Source of the DNA: Sipunculus nudus | Lineage: Eukaryota > Annelida > Sipuncula > Golfingiida > Sipunculidae | Direction: 5' to 3' | Assembly: GCA_026874595.1 (NCBI GenBank) | Contig: CM049308.1 | Coordinates: 92,383,624 to 92,447,623, forward strand | DNA length: 64,000 nt | Shown here: positions 11,409-24,400 of the stretch, piece after piece | How positions within the stretch are numbered: position 1 is the first letter of the stretch | Layout of the letters: every line of letters begins with the position of its first letter | Notes under the pieces: generated by a model | What the model was told of the DNA's origin: nothing | What the model saw: the letters and a program-made list of their open reading frames with translations, nothing else | Database searches by the model: none | Made by a program: the position numbers and the translations under genes

Positions 11409-14400
11409 GCGAAAATGCAGATCATGAATGTCCCTTTCTTGTGTTCGTGTCGTTAAAATATATCAGGAAACAACATGGTGACAGAAAGATCATTTTAGTA
11501 TTTCCCCATGGTAAAAAAAAAATGTTCACATCAGACTAAGCTAATTTATATCAGTGGAGTGAATAAGAACGGATGCAACAGAATGTACATTAGTAGTTGG
11601 TTGAAAAAATGGTCCGACTTCTAAAATCATGTTTGACGTAAACAGGGTCATGATTGATACAAATACTGAACTCCTATATAAGCTTACATACGACTTTTGC
11701 AATGCGAAAGCATCCAATAGGAGGGAGGCGTGTTAGTCTTACGCTTTCTGCGGTGATCTTCTGCCTGAATCCAATACGTATATATATATATAAATCTTAA
11801 TGTGTGATTGGTTTGCTCGTTTTCCACAACAAAATTACTTCTCCCATTCCAATCAGCGTAAGCATGCACAGGTTGATTTATTCTGATGATTAAAAGTTAG
11901 CGGTGCATAGGAATAATACAACCAAGTTGGTGTTTCAGCTTATCGCCTCTAAACGTGTTTTCATGTAATATAAAATCTAGAAATTTATTTTGACCGGCCT
12001 AAGCCCATGAATATGATCCAAAAAGCTTACTGAATACCAAAGGTTCATTGGATTAAATCCTGTTTATATAGACTAATACATATGCAAATAATATATAAAA
12101 TTTATATTAGCATGCAAACTTTATAATATTGTATAAAGTTACGTCAACACCTGTAATCTGAGCTCGAATTTTCTGCTATTCATCCGCCCTGGAGAATGAA
12201 TGCAGCGTGGTCTATATAAAGCTTTACTGCTCATTATAAAGTCGATGGCGAGAAAACAAACAGATTTCTTGCACGTTAATCTCCCAGACATGAAGATAAT
12301 GCGAACCCAAACCATAACCACGCCGTTTAAAAACATCATTAAATGATATATACCGGGAGGAGGGGGGGGGGGGGTAACATTGCCTTGGCTGATAAGTCGA
12401 GCAGTCTTGATAGCACAAACATCCAAGTTTCATAAATTGCAAAAGTCAAGAAGTGATTAAGTCGGATTTACCATGGTCGATGCAATTTGGTATCTGTAGA
12501 TCATTTGGCAGGGCCAGGCAAGCTCAGCTAGCCAGGTCAAGGACCGACCACGGCCTCTATATGCTGACAGACTGCTGTGACATTCAGCTTTCGATTTCCT
12601 AGACTAATTCATTCACTAGTAATTCCGTGCCTTCGTGATCTGTACCTAACTGTCTGTTCATCCGTCCCTACAGAGTTTGGGAAGTATGGCTATGTGGCAA
12701 ACAAACATGATATCATGCAGCGTTCAAAGAACGCATACCCATGGCAATAATCGGTGTTTTTTATTATGCTCGCCGAAAAATTTTAAAACGGTCAGCTGGA
12801 TGGTTGGCATTCACACATACATAAACACGGCAACTTGTGACATAATTTAGTTTTGCACACGGATACGTAGTATAGGGTATGAAACAAGATTGACAGGAAA
12901 TCAATTTATTTTCATCACAAAATTCTCGAAAGCCCTCTCTGCAGGGTCTTTCCCAGGATCAGCCCTTGCATTATGAGTAACCCGATTTAGAAACAATCTT
13001 CGTGAATGTAGATTATATACAGACCAGAAAGGCGCACCTGAGGGAAATATTAATACAAAACAAAAAACGGTCAGTACATGGTGCAATATATTTTAAGATA
13101 AAAATATTGTTTTGTAAAGGTCACTCCTACAGGACACCTTTCAAAGGTGTGAACAGCGCCCCGCGTGAAGATGGGAAATCGATAGGTTGTAACACCTGGG
13201 GCGAATCAAAATTATAGGTGCATGCGGTGATAAGGGCAAAATTGTATGCTTCCAGACAGCATGTTATACCTCCAATTTCGTTTTCAAAGATGGCACTTTA
13301 TGGATTCTGGCATCTTTAAACACCTTGATAGATTCTGCATCATTCGGCATACGTATTCCACACTGTTCCACCAACACCTACCGAAATATCATTAGTGATT
13401 TGCATAAATGAAACATTTTTTTTGTTTTTTGATGGGAGCAAAGTTTTTCATGCCCTGCATCCAGTTCAGCGTCACCGCGCCAAGCATGCAGCGAACTATC
13501 ATGCTGAATTCTGCGAATAAAATACAAACTTGCAAAGGAAAGTATCAGAATAATATTGCTACTAAAAGTGATAGGTTATACTGATCAAATATTCGTTTGT
13601 GCACGTTTGCATCCTGAACACAAATTTAAGGAATCAGGTTACTCTCCTTTAATAATAGGCCTAACAGTATTCCATTCCAACGATGAATAGAACTTTGGAG
13701 TAAAAATCATCTTTTCATGTGAAAGGATATATTTCATGAAATAATCATTCACTTCTGATGAAGTATCAACTGAGCGGTGAGCACTGGTTCACCACTACAC
13801 AGCGAGTGCGTCTATAAATCCTGTTGCGGGCCACTGATCACCCAGTGCAGTGTGCATGAAGAAACGCCCTCTGGCGGTATTGGGCCTTGTGACAATCAAA
13901 TATATATATATATTTATTTATTTGTTTCTGTATCGTACACTAGTTATAGGCCTAAATTATGGGCCAATTCGGAACACAGTAATTTACACTGCCCATTTCT
14001 AAAATAATCTTCGTGCTTGATCTGTTTATACCCTAGCCTATGATAAGTTAGGGAATCGTAAATAAAAAAGAGGGGGGGGGGGGGGGGGGGGGGGGAATTT
14101 GCAGCCGAGCGAGTAACCAATAGGATGGAGGTAGGTGTAAGAACTGGAGCATTAATGAAGCACTTTTTCAATAACTAATTTTGTTTCAAATATCTGTATG
14201 CTATAATTATTCGGCGCACCCTCTAATGTTACACGTTAAACAGCGCACCCGCTATACGTTGAATAGCCCAGATCGAAGACAAAGTATCAACACTTTTCAA
14301 CCGACTTTCATTCTTTCCAAAAAAGGGGTTCCAGAAGCATGAGCCCACAGTTGTTATGTAAATATATTTTCCGTTTTGGCTATTTTTTTTCCGCTAATTT

Positions 14401-15300
14401 TTAATTTAAATTATAAGGAATGCTCATGTACAAAATATTGAAGCCTCCAAGCTTTGAAAACAACGAAAATGGCATGCTCAGGTAATTGTTATTGTAAAAG
14501 CACATTGTCTTTCTGTAGGTTTCGTAAAAGAATACCCAGCATGAAGATTTTATGAAGTAATTCCATGTATTTATCTTGGACCAAGCACTGCAACCTATTA
14601 AACCAGGTCAAAATTATGGCTCATTTTTATAATTAGTGAACTGACACGTATCCTCTGATTGACTTCCGCGTTAACCCTGAAATGAATGCTTTGTGTTCTG
14701 AGGTGTAGATCTGTATCTTGAAATTATTGCTCACGCTACCCTCAAATATAACATCCAATATACCGTCCTCAGCTCCTCTATTTAGCAAATCAATTCATGA
14801 TGCTTATACACGCATTATGGATATAAACGTGCACCATTATAATACATCGAATGAAACGCAACTTCTTCGTGAATGATGGGTAAAGATCAACCATATCCAC
14901 TGTGTATTCATCTCCTTGATGATTAATTAAACATTTTTAATTATCATAGGAGATCATTAAGATTCCGAGTTTCAGTGCTTATCATCCGGTGTTCTGTGTT
15001 TAAAACTGATGAATGTCTCAATCATGCCAGTTATTTTGCGTTTTGTCATACATGTCTACATCGACTTGTTTCTTCAGTAGGCCAAGGGCAAGGTGAACTA
15101 CTTAAAGTTAAGCCTGCACAGCGTACAGGTTGGCCTCAATGCACGTCAACATTCAGATTGTGCCGAGTATATCTAACAGGTGCGCTTATGACGTTACCAT
15201 TGTGATATTCTCACATTGTAGCTATCCATAATATCCAATATTATGCCTGTGGATTTGATTCTGTCTTTAAAATTGACAATATCCATATTAAAGTCTTCTT
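11409..15300. other. Intergenic sequence upstream of MARK
   Basis: No gene is confidently recognised. It contains G13 at 12362-12374, G24 at 14072-14095, short TA runs (near 11778 and 13900) and one candidate terminal exon at 12674-12750 (see findings). CpG is frequent compared with the MARK introns. Enhancers are possible but cannot be called from sequence alone. Confidence 0.45.
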
Positions 15301-15339
15301 CCTTGCGTTGGAGACAAAACTCCCGCTTCTGGTTTCAGC

Positions 15340-15460
15340 TGATCGCTCCTGGACTCATGACGTCAGTGACCCAAGCCCGGCCAATCAGGTGCCCGTGTCG
15401 GCCCTGACGTTTGCACACGACCCGCTGATTTGGCGTGGAAGACAAGTCGGCCATCTTAGT
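15340..15460 (+). promoter_or_regulatory. Candidate MARK promoter with CRE, CCAAT and YY1-like sites
   Basis: A short stretch, less AT-rich than its surroundings and rich in CpG, lies about 400-500 bases before the MARK start codon. It holds a full palindromic CRE TGACGTCA at 15358-15365, a CCAAT box in the context GGCCAATCAG at 15379-15388, a CRE half-site TGACGT at 15405-15410, and GGCCATCTT (YY1-like) at 15449-15457. No TATA box is evident. The transcription start is inferred to lie shortly downstream. CRE/ATF and NF-Y binding are inferred from motif match only. Confidence 0.55.
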
Positions 15461-15626
15461 CAAGGGCTTCCCTGAAATTTTTTATTTGAAGCCATGAAAC
15501 CACGTTAAAAAGAGAATTTCTGTTCGGTTTGACTGACTATTTCTTAAGCCTCAGTGTATGGAAGGTTAAGGGCCACCCATCTGCAGACAGCGGAAGTGGA
15601 TAACTGCTCTGAATGCTTGGATATCC

Positions 15627-15839
15627 ATGTTCTTTGTGGGGCAACCGGCTCGAGATTTTGACGTCTCTGTGAATTCGGGTGCTACGACAGGGTTGTTATT
15701 TGCACTTCCGAGGTGTCACATGCAGCAAAAGGGTTCGCTACAACTAAGATTAAGACCTACAGCTTGTATTGCACTCAATGGTCTTGTTTATAAACAAGGA
15801 AATTGTCCTTATTTTGTGTTACCACGGGACGTAATTTAA
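15627..15839 (+). other. Upstream open reading frame in the MARK 5' UTR (70 codons)
   Basis: An ATG at 15627 opens a 70-codon frame that stops with TAA at 15837-15839, eight bases before the MARK start codon and in a different frame. If transcription starts near 15.45 kb and the leader is unspliced, ribosomes would meet this frame first. The peptide has no recognisable domain. It may act as a translational brake or may be spliced out or chance. Confidence 0.3.
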
Positions 15840-15847
15840 TATTCAAA

Positions 15848-15919
15848 ATGTCGACAACCAGGAATGCAGGGGTTCTACAAACGGTCCACGAATCTGTGAC
15901 ATCTGATCACAAAAACAAG
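15848..15919 (+). CDS. MARK: MARK/Par-1 kinase, coding exon 1 (N-terminal tail)
   Basis: The start is ATG at 15848 with A at -3 (CAAAATGTCG). Twenty-four codons, beginning MSTTRNAGVLQTVHESV and ending TSDHKNK, run to a GTAAAT donor at 15920, in phase 0. Vertebrate MARK proteins begin with a short, poorly ordered tail of the type MSARTPLPTVNERDTENHTS, and the MS-TR...L-TV-E...HKN pattern here fits that tail. The exon joins in frame to the phase-0 exon at 21276. It follows the CRE/CCAAT promoter directly, which supports it as the first coding exon. The tail is not catalytic and is variable among paralogues, so this exon is less certain than the kinase-domain exons. Alternative first exons elsewhere are possible. 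Confidence 0.75.
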
Positions 15920-18900
15920 GTAAATATGACAAAGATGCCCCTCCTAGTCCGTCTCCTGATCCTCTTTCACACCTCTGTATCACTGTTTACCTATCCTAGG
16001 AGAGAACCCCTTTCCCTGGACCCCCACCCCTTTTCGCGACCCCAGTCCAGGCTTCAGTGAAATTAACATTTGCAGTGTGCAGCGAAGTTTACTGATCGTC
16101 CGAAAGGTGTGATTGTGCGATAAAAAAGTTTTTTTATTCACCTTTAATATAGTGAAATAACTGAAAAGAAGTCTTTACAGAGAGTGGATGGGTCCTGGTG
16201 AAATAGCTGTGAACATCAATATTACATGACCTCATGAAATGTTTGATTAAAAACGCTTTTATTGAAAGAAAAGTGGCCAGGTGGCTGCTGCCAACTAACA
16301 TGAGTTGATTTTTGTCTAACATTTTGCAGTTTCTGCATTTGCCAAGCATTTACACTTTTACAGTCACTGTTATGTTAGAATGACAGCCGGTCACCCTTGA
16401 ACACGAAGTATTCTTCATCTTGTCATAATAACCAGAAATTAAAATGTTTACAAAGTGATGTATTTCATCCAGTGACTGTTTTTATCAGTAAATGTTATGT
16501 TTGGATATTTTTTAATGTGCTTTCTTGCATCGCCAAATAATAAATGGTACAAGCAATATTTCATTGAAGTGGAAAATTGGTTGAGCCTCTGAAATGGGTA
16601 TCATTCATACAACATATATAAACAATAAATATACCTGATATCTGAGATTATTAAGATTTGTGAGTTGATTTAGTGATGAACTAATCTGTAATCATCACCA
16701 GTTTGCACATTCTGATTTGCTTTCCATATTTCACATCTGATCATTAATACAGGGTGGAATCACACCTGAAAATGTTTTCAGCATTTCTGTTTCTGTCCTG
16801 CAGTCATCCACTCAGAAAAGCCCCAAATCGCGCCCAGGTGATATCACTGGCAGGGTTACCACCCCAAAAGCTGCAATACCCCGAAAACAGGTTGGTTGAT
16901 GATGTCCTGGCCTGCACAGATCAAAGGGACATTAAAGTTTTAATTCATACCTTTCTTATTGGCTTGCTTCCAGTGCACACATATCTATGCACATGAATTG
17001 TCCAGCATTTAAGTTCATTGTAAGGTAATTGGGGCAAAGTACAAAGTCTGATTGCCCACCTAAGTGCACCTCAAACAGACAGGAAATATTATTTGGTGAA
17101 TTAGCAAGGATTACAATCACTGTTGGAGCCATGGTAAGCATTAAACAAAATTAAAGCATTGGTAATTGAATACATTTCAATTTGTTATGATAAATATTAC
17201 AATTTACCTTCTGGTAATTTAATTAAGAGTTCATAAGAAATCTGCAGAGGAAAATTTATATTGCACTCTTGAGATCTCATGTGCAGTTGATAACTGACTA
17301 GTTAACTAATGCATGAATAACAAGGGATTAGGGGTTTTGTAGAGAAAGAGTTGAATTACAGTGCACATGCTTTTGCTTGCAGCATGCTAACCTCAAACAC
17401 TTGTTTGCCAGTGCCTGGAGCATACGTATTTTAATGTTAACTGGTTTATTTTACAATACATAAAATTTGTTTTCACCTGTTTTGTTAGCTACTTTTATTT
17501 TGTCCATCTCTGCTGCATTGATGTTTGTTTCACAGCTGCCTGAAACCTGACCAGTTTTCAGATTCCTTCAAGGCTTCTGTTCTTGTCATCCTTTTGTTAC
17601 CATTGCTGCTTACTTTGCAATGTTTAATATATATGCTCCATATTTCTGAAAACCATAGTTTGAAAATTGTCATTAGAAATTACATGCTTTCAAATACCAG
17701 TCCCTCTTCCTTGTTACCTGAAGAGGTACATGCTGGTGTCTTTTGTGACCCCACTAGACTTTGGTAATAGACAATAAATTTAAAAGGATCATTTGGCTCA
17801 ATTGCCAGAATAACATGATCCATATGAATGGAGCTCTAAGCAGGCCATACAATATACTTCTGTGGCAGACTCTGCAGACCTCCTGTTGAACAAATGCCAA
17901 CTCCTGTTGCATCCAAAGTGAAAACTCATGTTTTCTTCCATCTTAAGCACAAAATTATGCTTGTTTTAAGTGTGAAAATCCCCATGCAAGTCAGTAGCGT
18001 ACATGATGGACAGTCTTATTTGTTACTAATGGTGCCCATAATCTCCAAAACCTTCCCATGTTTTGTAGTTTTATTGCAGTTTTGCAGTGATTGTTCATAA
18101 GAAAGACATTTTTTGCACCACAAGCAAGGATGCATGTTATTTGAATACAAGCTTGAAATTTGGATAGCATTAGTGAATGAATTTATATGCCACTGTTACG
18201 CTTGCATGATCAGTGCAGTCTGTTTTGATTCCCATCAGCATATTAATACCAAGACTGCACAATGCCTCCTGTAGGCCTTCATGTATCACACCCAGGTAAC
18301 CTGCCTGGGGTATGGAGATAAGAAATATGATGTCACACATTGGAGAAACCCACTTATGATATCAGGGATGAGGAAAACTAAAAAATAACCATGTAGAAAA
18401 ATCAGAATTAATAATGGTGTTTAACAGTCACCATGTCTCATTATGATAACACTTGCTGACCCAGTTTTTGGATGAAAGCATAGTGCTTTTGAATTGTACC
18501 TTTCAGAAATGGGATGGTCCATAAGTCTCTTTATACTGAGAAGCTTTCAGATATAGTGTGGTAAAGTGTAATACAGTATGTTTCAGATCTGATTTGATGA
18601 AAGTGTTAATATAGAAGGTAGTTTGGCTGGTGGAGCCTGTGTTCCTCAAAACATTTTTTGAATAAAACCTTGGGTTTGTTGTTCTATACTAGTATACCAT
18701 CCTGCCTGACTAATATATTATATAATTTATTTTGCAGGTTAACTCTTGGACTGCTTGTTTTGTGTCTTCATGTGTACAAAATTTTATTTCAGTCCCATCA
18801 TCAGACAATTTGATGATTCAGGACATGATTGTATTTCAGTTTTCTTATGACATGTACTCAAAGTTACACTACTTTTGTCACACATACTGAATCTTACACT

Positions 18901-21275
18901 TCTGTGTCATGTGTTACTGCATGGTGTTTCTGTAATATGTGCAGTGAAATCTCTCCTGATGGCCACCAAGCTATCATGACCACCTTGCTAAGACCACTTT
19001 TGTTTGGTCCCAGACTGATGGTAAATCATCACTAAAACACTTTAAAATCATGGTGGTTGTTTAACAAGATTTCACTGTATTTGCTTAACATTATGAATTT
19101 ATAATGATAAAAGTGCCTAATCTCTTACCTTTTGGAAAAGAATTTATATGATTTCTGGCGTCCTCTGTGTATAGATTTATAATCTAAAGGTAATTTTGGT
19201 TGTGAAAAATTCTTATAAAGCCTTCTGGGAGGATGTGTTAATTCTTTATCAACATGTTTGTAAACAAAGCAATGTTGACAAATAGGGAAAAAAAACAGGT
19301 AACCTGAGGTGGTAGGTTGAGCCATGCGGAGGTAGAAAGGTCACTTGTTGCAAAACACAATTTGCATATAGCTCTTCCTTATCTGACTTGCTGCCAGATA
19401 CCCTTTTTGAATTTGCTTTATTATTTTGGTGGGCCCCTACATATTATAAACATGTTGATATAAAACAGGCAGCCTGTGTGTGGTGATATCAACATTTTTC
19501 TGGACTTTTTATGAAAGCTCCAAGGGAGAACCTTTAGTTTATAATGGTCAGATAGGTCGTTGGGGCTCCTTAAGGCAACATCAGCACAAGTTTCTTAAGA
19601 AATAGCAGTTTATGATATTTCTTGTATTTAGTTTTCATTATATTTTTTTAGACAAAGTAAGAGAAGAGAAGGAAAGTTTGTTCTGGAAAGAGACCACAGG
19701 CTCAAAGTTCCTGCAATACAATATAATTAAAAAAATAGAAATACATGCTTCAAGTAAACAGAGAACTCCCTTTCAATTTGCATACCTACAACCAGATTGT
19801 TAGAGACCAGTGTACTTATTAAGCTGATCCTCTGTGACAGTTACTTCAGTAAGTTATATCTCCATGTTTTGAATTTAAAGCCATGGTGATAGGGCACTTT
19901 GCTACAAAATGACTAAAACTGATCACAAAAACTTTTAAGTTACTTACAGGGTTATTGCTAGACAAAATATTAGTGCCAGCTAAATTTACAGACACTGGCA
20001 AAGCAAGAGGAGATGGTCACGGCCAGGGGGGTCACTGCGAGGAAGCCCATCCCTGCTACCCCCTACTGGCACCCACCAGCGTGGCTATAACCTTGGTTAC
20101 TAATCATTAATACATTTTCTAGGTTGTAGTATCATATCAATAACACAAGAACAAAAGCAACATTGAACCAACTTTGGAATTAGACCTTGTTGCACCCTGT
20201 CTTTACATACAACCTTTTCAGTGCTAATCTGATTTGCCTGACTTATCTAGTGTCCCATTTCCACCTAGTTTGAGTTGTAAAGTCCTTTTATATATTGCCC
20301 TGTGTAAATTGGGGGAAAGAAAGGTGCACATAATCCATAATAAGCATAATCTTTTATTCCATCCAGCATTGGTAGAATTCATTTGTGATGCCCCATGGTG
20401 TGTTCATGTCATCAAAGTAAGATAAACAACCATCAGTACTAATGAATTAAAGATTATTAAAGTGTGAATGATATGGCATCATGGTAGGTATTATTATCTG
20501 TAACTTTTCTTTTTTTTATAAAAATTTATTTTATAAGATGTGTTTTAATAACCACACTGTTATGTGATGCTTGGCATGCTCCCCATGCTTTAGCAGTGTG
20601 AAATGATTGTCCCTTTTTTGTTCATACTTAATACCAACCTTACTAAGTTATATTTGTAATAAATATGCAGGAAGCTTGCTTTTGTGTAAATAAAATTTTT
20701 ATAAATTGTTATAAATGACCTTAAACACTAAGGTGTCAGTAAAAGATCCATCAGTTTTTTTAAACAAATAGGCTTTTTATTAACTTTAATAATTAATGAA
20801 TTATCTATTGCCTTTTTAAAGTTTGTCTTTCACCTGTGTAAATAATTCAGCAGGTGCAAATGAAAAAGTTCAGGTAGGTTTGTAACTGGGGAAAAGGAGC
20901 AGGTAAATCAACAGAGCTGAACTTGACATTGTTGCTCATTTGCAGTTAATTGATTAGTAAATGTGTATTATTAATTTATAATTGTTGGTTTTATGCTGGA
21001 TAATATATGCATGCAATTAATGGTTGTTAGGTTTTCACTACTAAACAACTATGTAACAACCACGGTGCTTGGTATTTGATTACCTTCCATCGTGTAGAAC
21101 ATACTGACATCAGCACCATTTGATTCTAATGTAAACCATCACACTCGCATGTGTGTGAGGGAGCTTGATGGTGTTATATTCTTTGTAGGATACACTTATA
21201 GGAATGGTTGACACTCTAGCGGATGGTCACTTCTTTGTACATGAGGTGAAACCTTCAATATTTTGTTGCTTTCAG
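15920..21275 (+). other. MARK intron 1
   Basis: GT at 15920 to AG at 21274-21275, 5,356 bases, phase 0. The sequence is AT-rich and becomes strongly CpG-poor within a few hundred bases of exon 1. I found no further MARK exon in it, and the N-terminal reading frame does not need one. A dispersed repeat lies at about 19270-19505. The other short open frames have no recognised similarity. Confidence 0.7.
19270..19505. repeat. Dispersed repeat copy (pair with 52580-52825)
   Basis: Aligns by eye to 52580-52825. Shared blocks include GTTGCAAAA, TCTGACTTGC-GCCAG, TTGAAT-T-TTT and CAGCCTGTGTGTGGTG. The family was not identified. Confidence 0.55.
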
Positions 21276-21428
21276 GGTACAGATGACAATGCTAACCCCA
21301 GAATATCGTCCTCGCGAGGGAGGACGGCCGATGAGCCACACATAGGGAAATACCGGCTCATCAAAACCATTGGCAAGGGCAACTTTGCCAAGGTGAAATT
21401 AGCCAAACATGTGCCAACAGGAAAGGAG
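21276..21428 (+). CDS. MARK: MARK/Par-1 kinase, coding exon 2 (linker and glycine-rich loop)
   Basis: Acceptor TTTCAG ends at 21275 and donor GTAAGT starts at 21429. The exon is 153 bases, 51 codons, phase 0 on both sides. It encodes a Ser/Arg-rich linker ([14 protein letters not shown]) and then [31 protein letters not shown], the start of the Ser/Thr kinase domain. IGKGNFAKV is the glycine-rich ATP-binding loop (GxGxxxxV). The [21 protein letters not shown] string is characteristic of MARK/Par-1 and separates it from SIK and BRSK relatives. MARK kinases phosphorylate the KXGS motifs of tau and MAPs and control cell polarity at the cortex; LKB1 activates them. That biology is family knowledge. 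The exon boundary after ...TGKE matches the known human MARK exon layout as I remember it. CpG is retained in this exon (near 21309-21333) although the surrounding introns are depleted. Confidence 0.93.
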
Positions 21429-24400
21429 GTAAGTTTTGTTTAAAAAAAAAGTCTTAATTTATCATTGTCTATTTACGTCTTTGTTTAGTTCTATGCAGCA
21501 GTCTTTATTGTCAACAGGTGACTCACAGTCTAGAGTAGACACTGTGCTGACTGCGTTTTGCCATTGAGTGGTGTTTGTATGGATAAACTAAGATCTGCCA
21601 CCATTGCAAAGTTAGAAATCAAGTCTAGGATTAGTATTTTCTTGAATGGGTGTTAAACATGTTGAGAAATAATTTTAATAATTCCAGGGGTCAGTGATAC
21701 ACTGCTTAGAGCCTGACATCATATTAAATTTGTCATTAAGCTGTTGACTCTTGGGTATATTAAGCCAAAAGCATAAATTATTGACTCCCATTTTCAAAAT
21801 CAGCATTCTGTTGCTCATACTGCACAACCATTTGGGATGGAAACAACAAGTATAGCAGTGAAAGGCACATTTTTCTGTGAATGTGTTCATATTGAATCTT
21901 CCGAACCCAAAAGTTTATAAATTCAGATTGGTACTTGACGTCCAAGATTCCAAGCACTATAGCCTGATGGCTCCTGATTCAGCAACTTTGTCTCTGGAAA
22001 GTAGGTCACAATGAACTCTTTACACTAGAGTTCCAGCAACTTTTAAACATTATTTGCAACTTGTAGCCACAAAGGGACGTCACTGCTCCAAGTGCTTTGT
22101 ATTGCTTTTGTGAATTTGCTTCCATCATGATGTATCAATTGCAGCTAATGAACAATGTCGTGGTTGTATTTAGTTTTCATTAACAATACAAAGGATGCAT
22201 ATATAGAGTGGCACAATTCACTGTTTAGTTGCTGGCAGTGAATTATTTGTAAAAAAAACAGTTGCCAGCTTTGATAACCTCTTTAGAAAAAAGAATACTG
22301 GTTACAGCTGAAATGGTTGTGACCTTGTTTGCTCCTTAAATTGAAACCATTGTATTACTATTAATGATGGTATTATTCATGTATTCCCTGAGAGTAGTAC
22401 CTCATTAAAAGTGTCCTCTCTGTCCGGCCTGTTATGATTGATTTTGGCTTTATAAATTAGACATTGTCTGTGCACCTTTAAAGCATGCTCTTAATAAAGC
22501 AGACAAACTGGACTAGAGTTCTCTAATATATTCTTGGGTCATATTTCACATGTATTTCCAATCTTTTTGTGTCAGGTGCTGTATTTCTACCTTCAGGCCT
22601 GTGCTGCTATTTCTTACCAAGCTACAATTTTTATAAATTGACTGTGGTACTCATGAAGTCTGATGTCTCTTTCTCCACTTGAGCCAACTAACTGAGACCT
22701 TATTCACAGATACACAACTGGCCAGTAGACAGGCAGTTCAGAAATAGGATCAGAATTAAACAACAAACTTGAACAATGGAAATAATAGCTGCTTTAGTAA
22801 CCCTTCTAAGAGACAAAAACAGAGATTTTTGTTTAAATTATTTCATTGTGCAGGTAATTGACAACAGATAATGTCTTACCTGTGTTTTTGTTAAAGTCTG
22901 TCTGTTATTTGGATAGCTTAGACCCAAATTATAGCTGATGGAATATATGATCTTATTTTCCTGCTTTCGGGAACCAGCCAGAATAATTGGACTCAAGATA
23001 AAAAAAACGTACTGTGTGTACAGTGTTTATTTTTACCTAAGTCTTGAGTTCATGACCTGGAGCTTTGAAGTACATCAAGTTCAAATATGACAACTGATTA
23101 TGAAAAAAGTGAAACACACTTAACCAGCTCTGAACACAACCATTTGTATGGCTTTTACATTCATTTCATGAATAAATGTGTAAATTGATTGGTCTTCTAA
23201 CATGACCAATGACTGCCATGTTTATTGGCCCTTGGTGGTCATGCATTTTGCTGAGATGTATATGATTACACAGGAAGGCTGCCATAAATAAGTATTGTAA
23301 TTTATACTGGCTGGTAGTAATTTTAGGCTTTGTTCAGGACTTGTTTCTTATTCAGATATTTATATGGTATTTTAGTCTGACAATCTTAAGGTGAGTCAAT
23401 GCAAAGTCGATGAAGTCATCATTTAATTATTATTTTTTTTTTTACTTTGGCATTAGTTATATTCATTGAAATGGAAATTTTTAAGTGTATCTCTCTCTCT
23501 CTCTCTCTCTGCCTCTGTCTCTGTCTCTTGGACATGATTGCCCAAGATCACTCTAAAATGCACTGAATTTCATGGGCATGTAGCTTGACTCTTTACCTTT
23601 ATTATTGTGTTGCTGGTACAAAAACCTTGCCAAAAACGGCACATGCCTGGGACACTTGCGTAATCTTGTTAACAATGGTTTACAACAGCATGGCATCACA
23701 GAGCACCTTTGTCACCCATCACAATTTCATTACTTGTCTTAAAACATGGGAAGGTTAGGAGAAGAGAAAATCTCATTTGCATATATGCTCCTCACGCAGC
23801 AGTTATACACAGCAGTCATCCTGGACAGGCTTTGTTTTAACTTCTGCATTGTTAAGCAAGATTCTCTGGGTGCCACCACCAGGGTTGGCACAGAACAAAG
23901 ACGTGACACCTGTTATCATTTTTCTGATTTTTGGCCTGTTGCAGAACCTGTGTTTACAATAGGATCAACAAGAGTTGGTATCCCTTGTTTAAAATTTGAA
24001 ACTGGATGATCAGTGTGATACCACACACCCATTGGTCTGATTACCATTATTCGCTCTGCCAGCCCTGGTGGTGAAACCCGGAGAATCTTGCTGTACATAG
24101 CAGCGGTTAAAGTGGGAGTTATGTAATTTGCATACAGCCCTAACGGTAACATAATTATAAGACATCAATTGGTTTGCACTCATTAAACATAGATGGAACA
24201 TCAGGAGTAAGTCTGGTTATTTTGCATCATGGGTCATCATTGTATCTGTATGTGTGTATTCAGGTTGTTTGTCATTGGCATAACAGACCCTTATATCTGT
24301 GATAATAACACGTAGGTGGTTGATTTCAGTTTTCATCCAGGCCTTTAATAATCTCATCATCATTGTGTCAGAGTGTGTGATAAAGCAGGTAGAAGTTTCA

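Noticed and set aside
13944-14171. Proline-rich short frame at the G24 tract (similar frames at 52544-52780 and 12139-12442)
   Set aside because: The proline runs come from homopolymer G on the opposite strand.
21204-21275. Upstream extension of the kinase frame beginning at ATG 21204
   Set aside because: It reads through intron 1 sequence. A TTTCAG acceptor at 21275 and phase match with exon 1 define the exon start.
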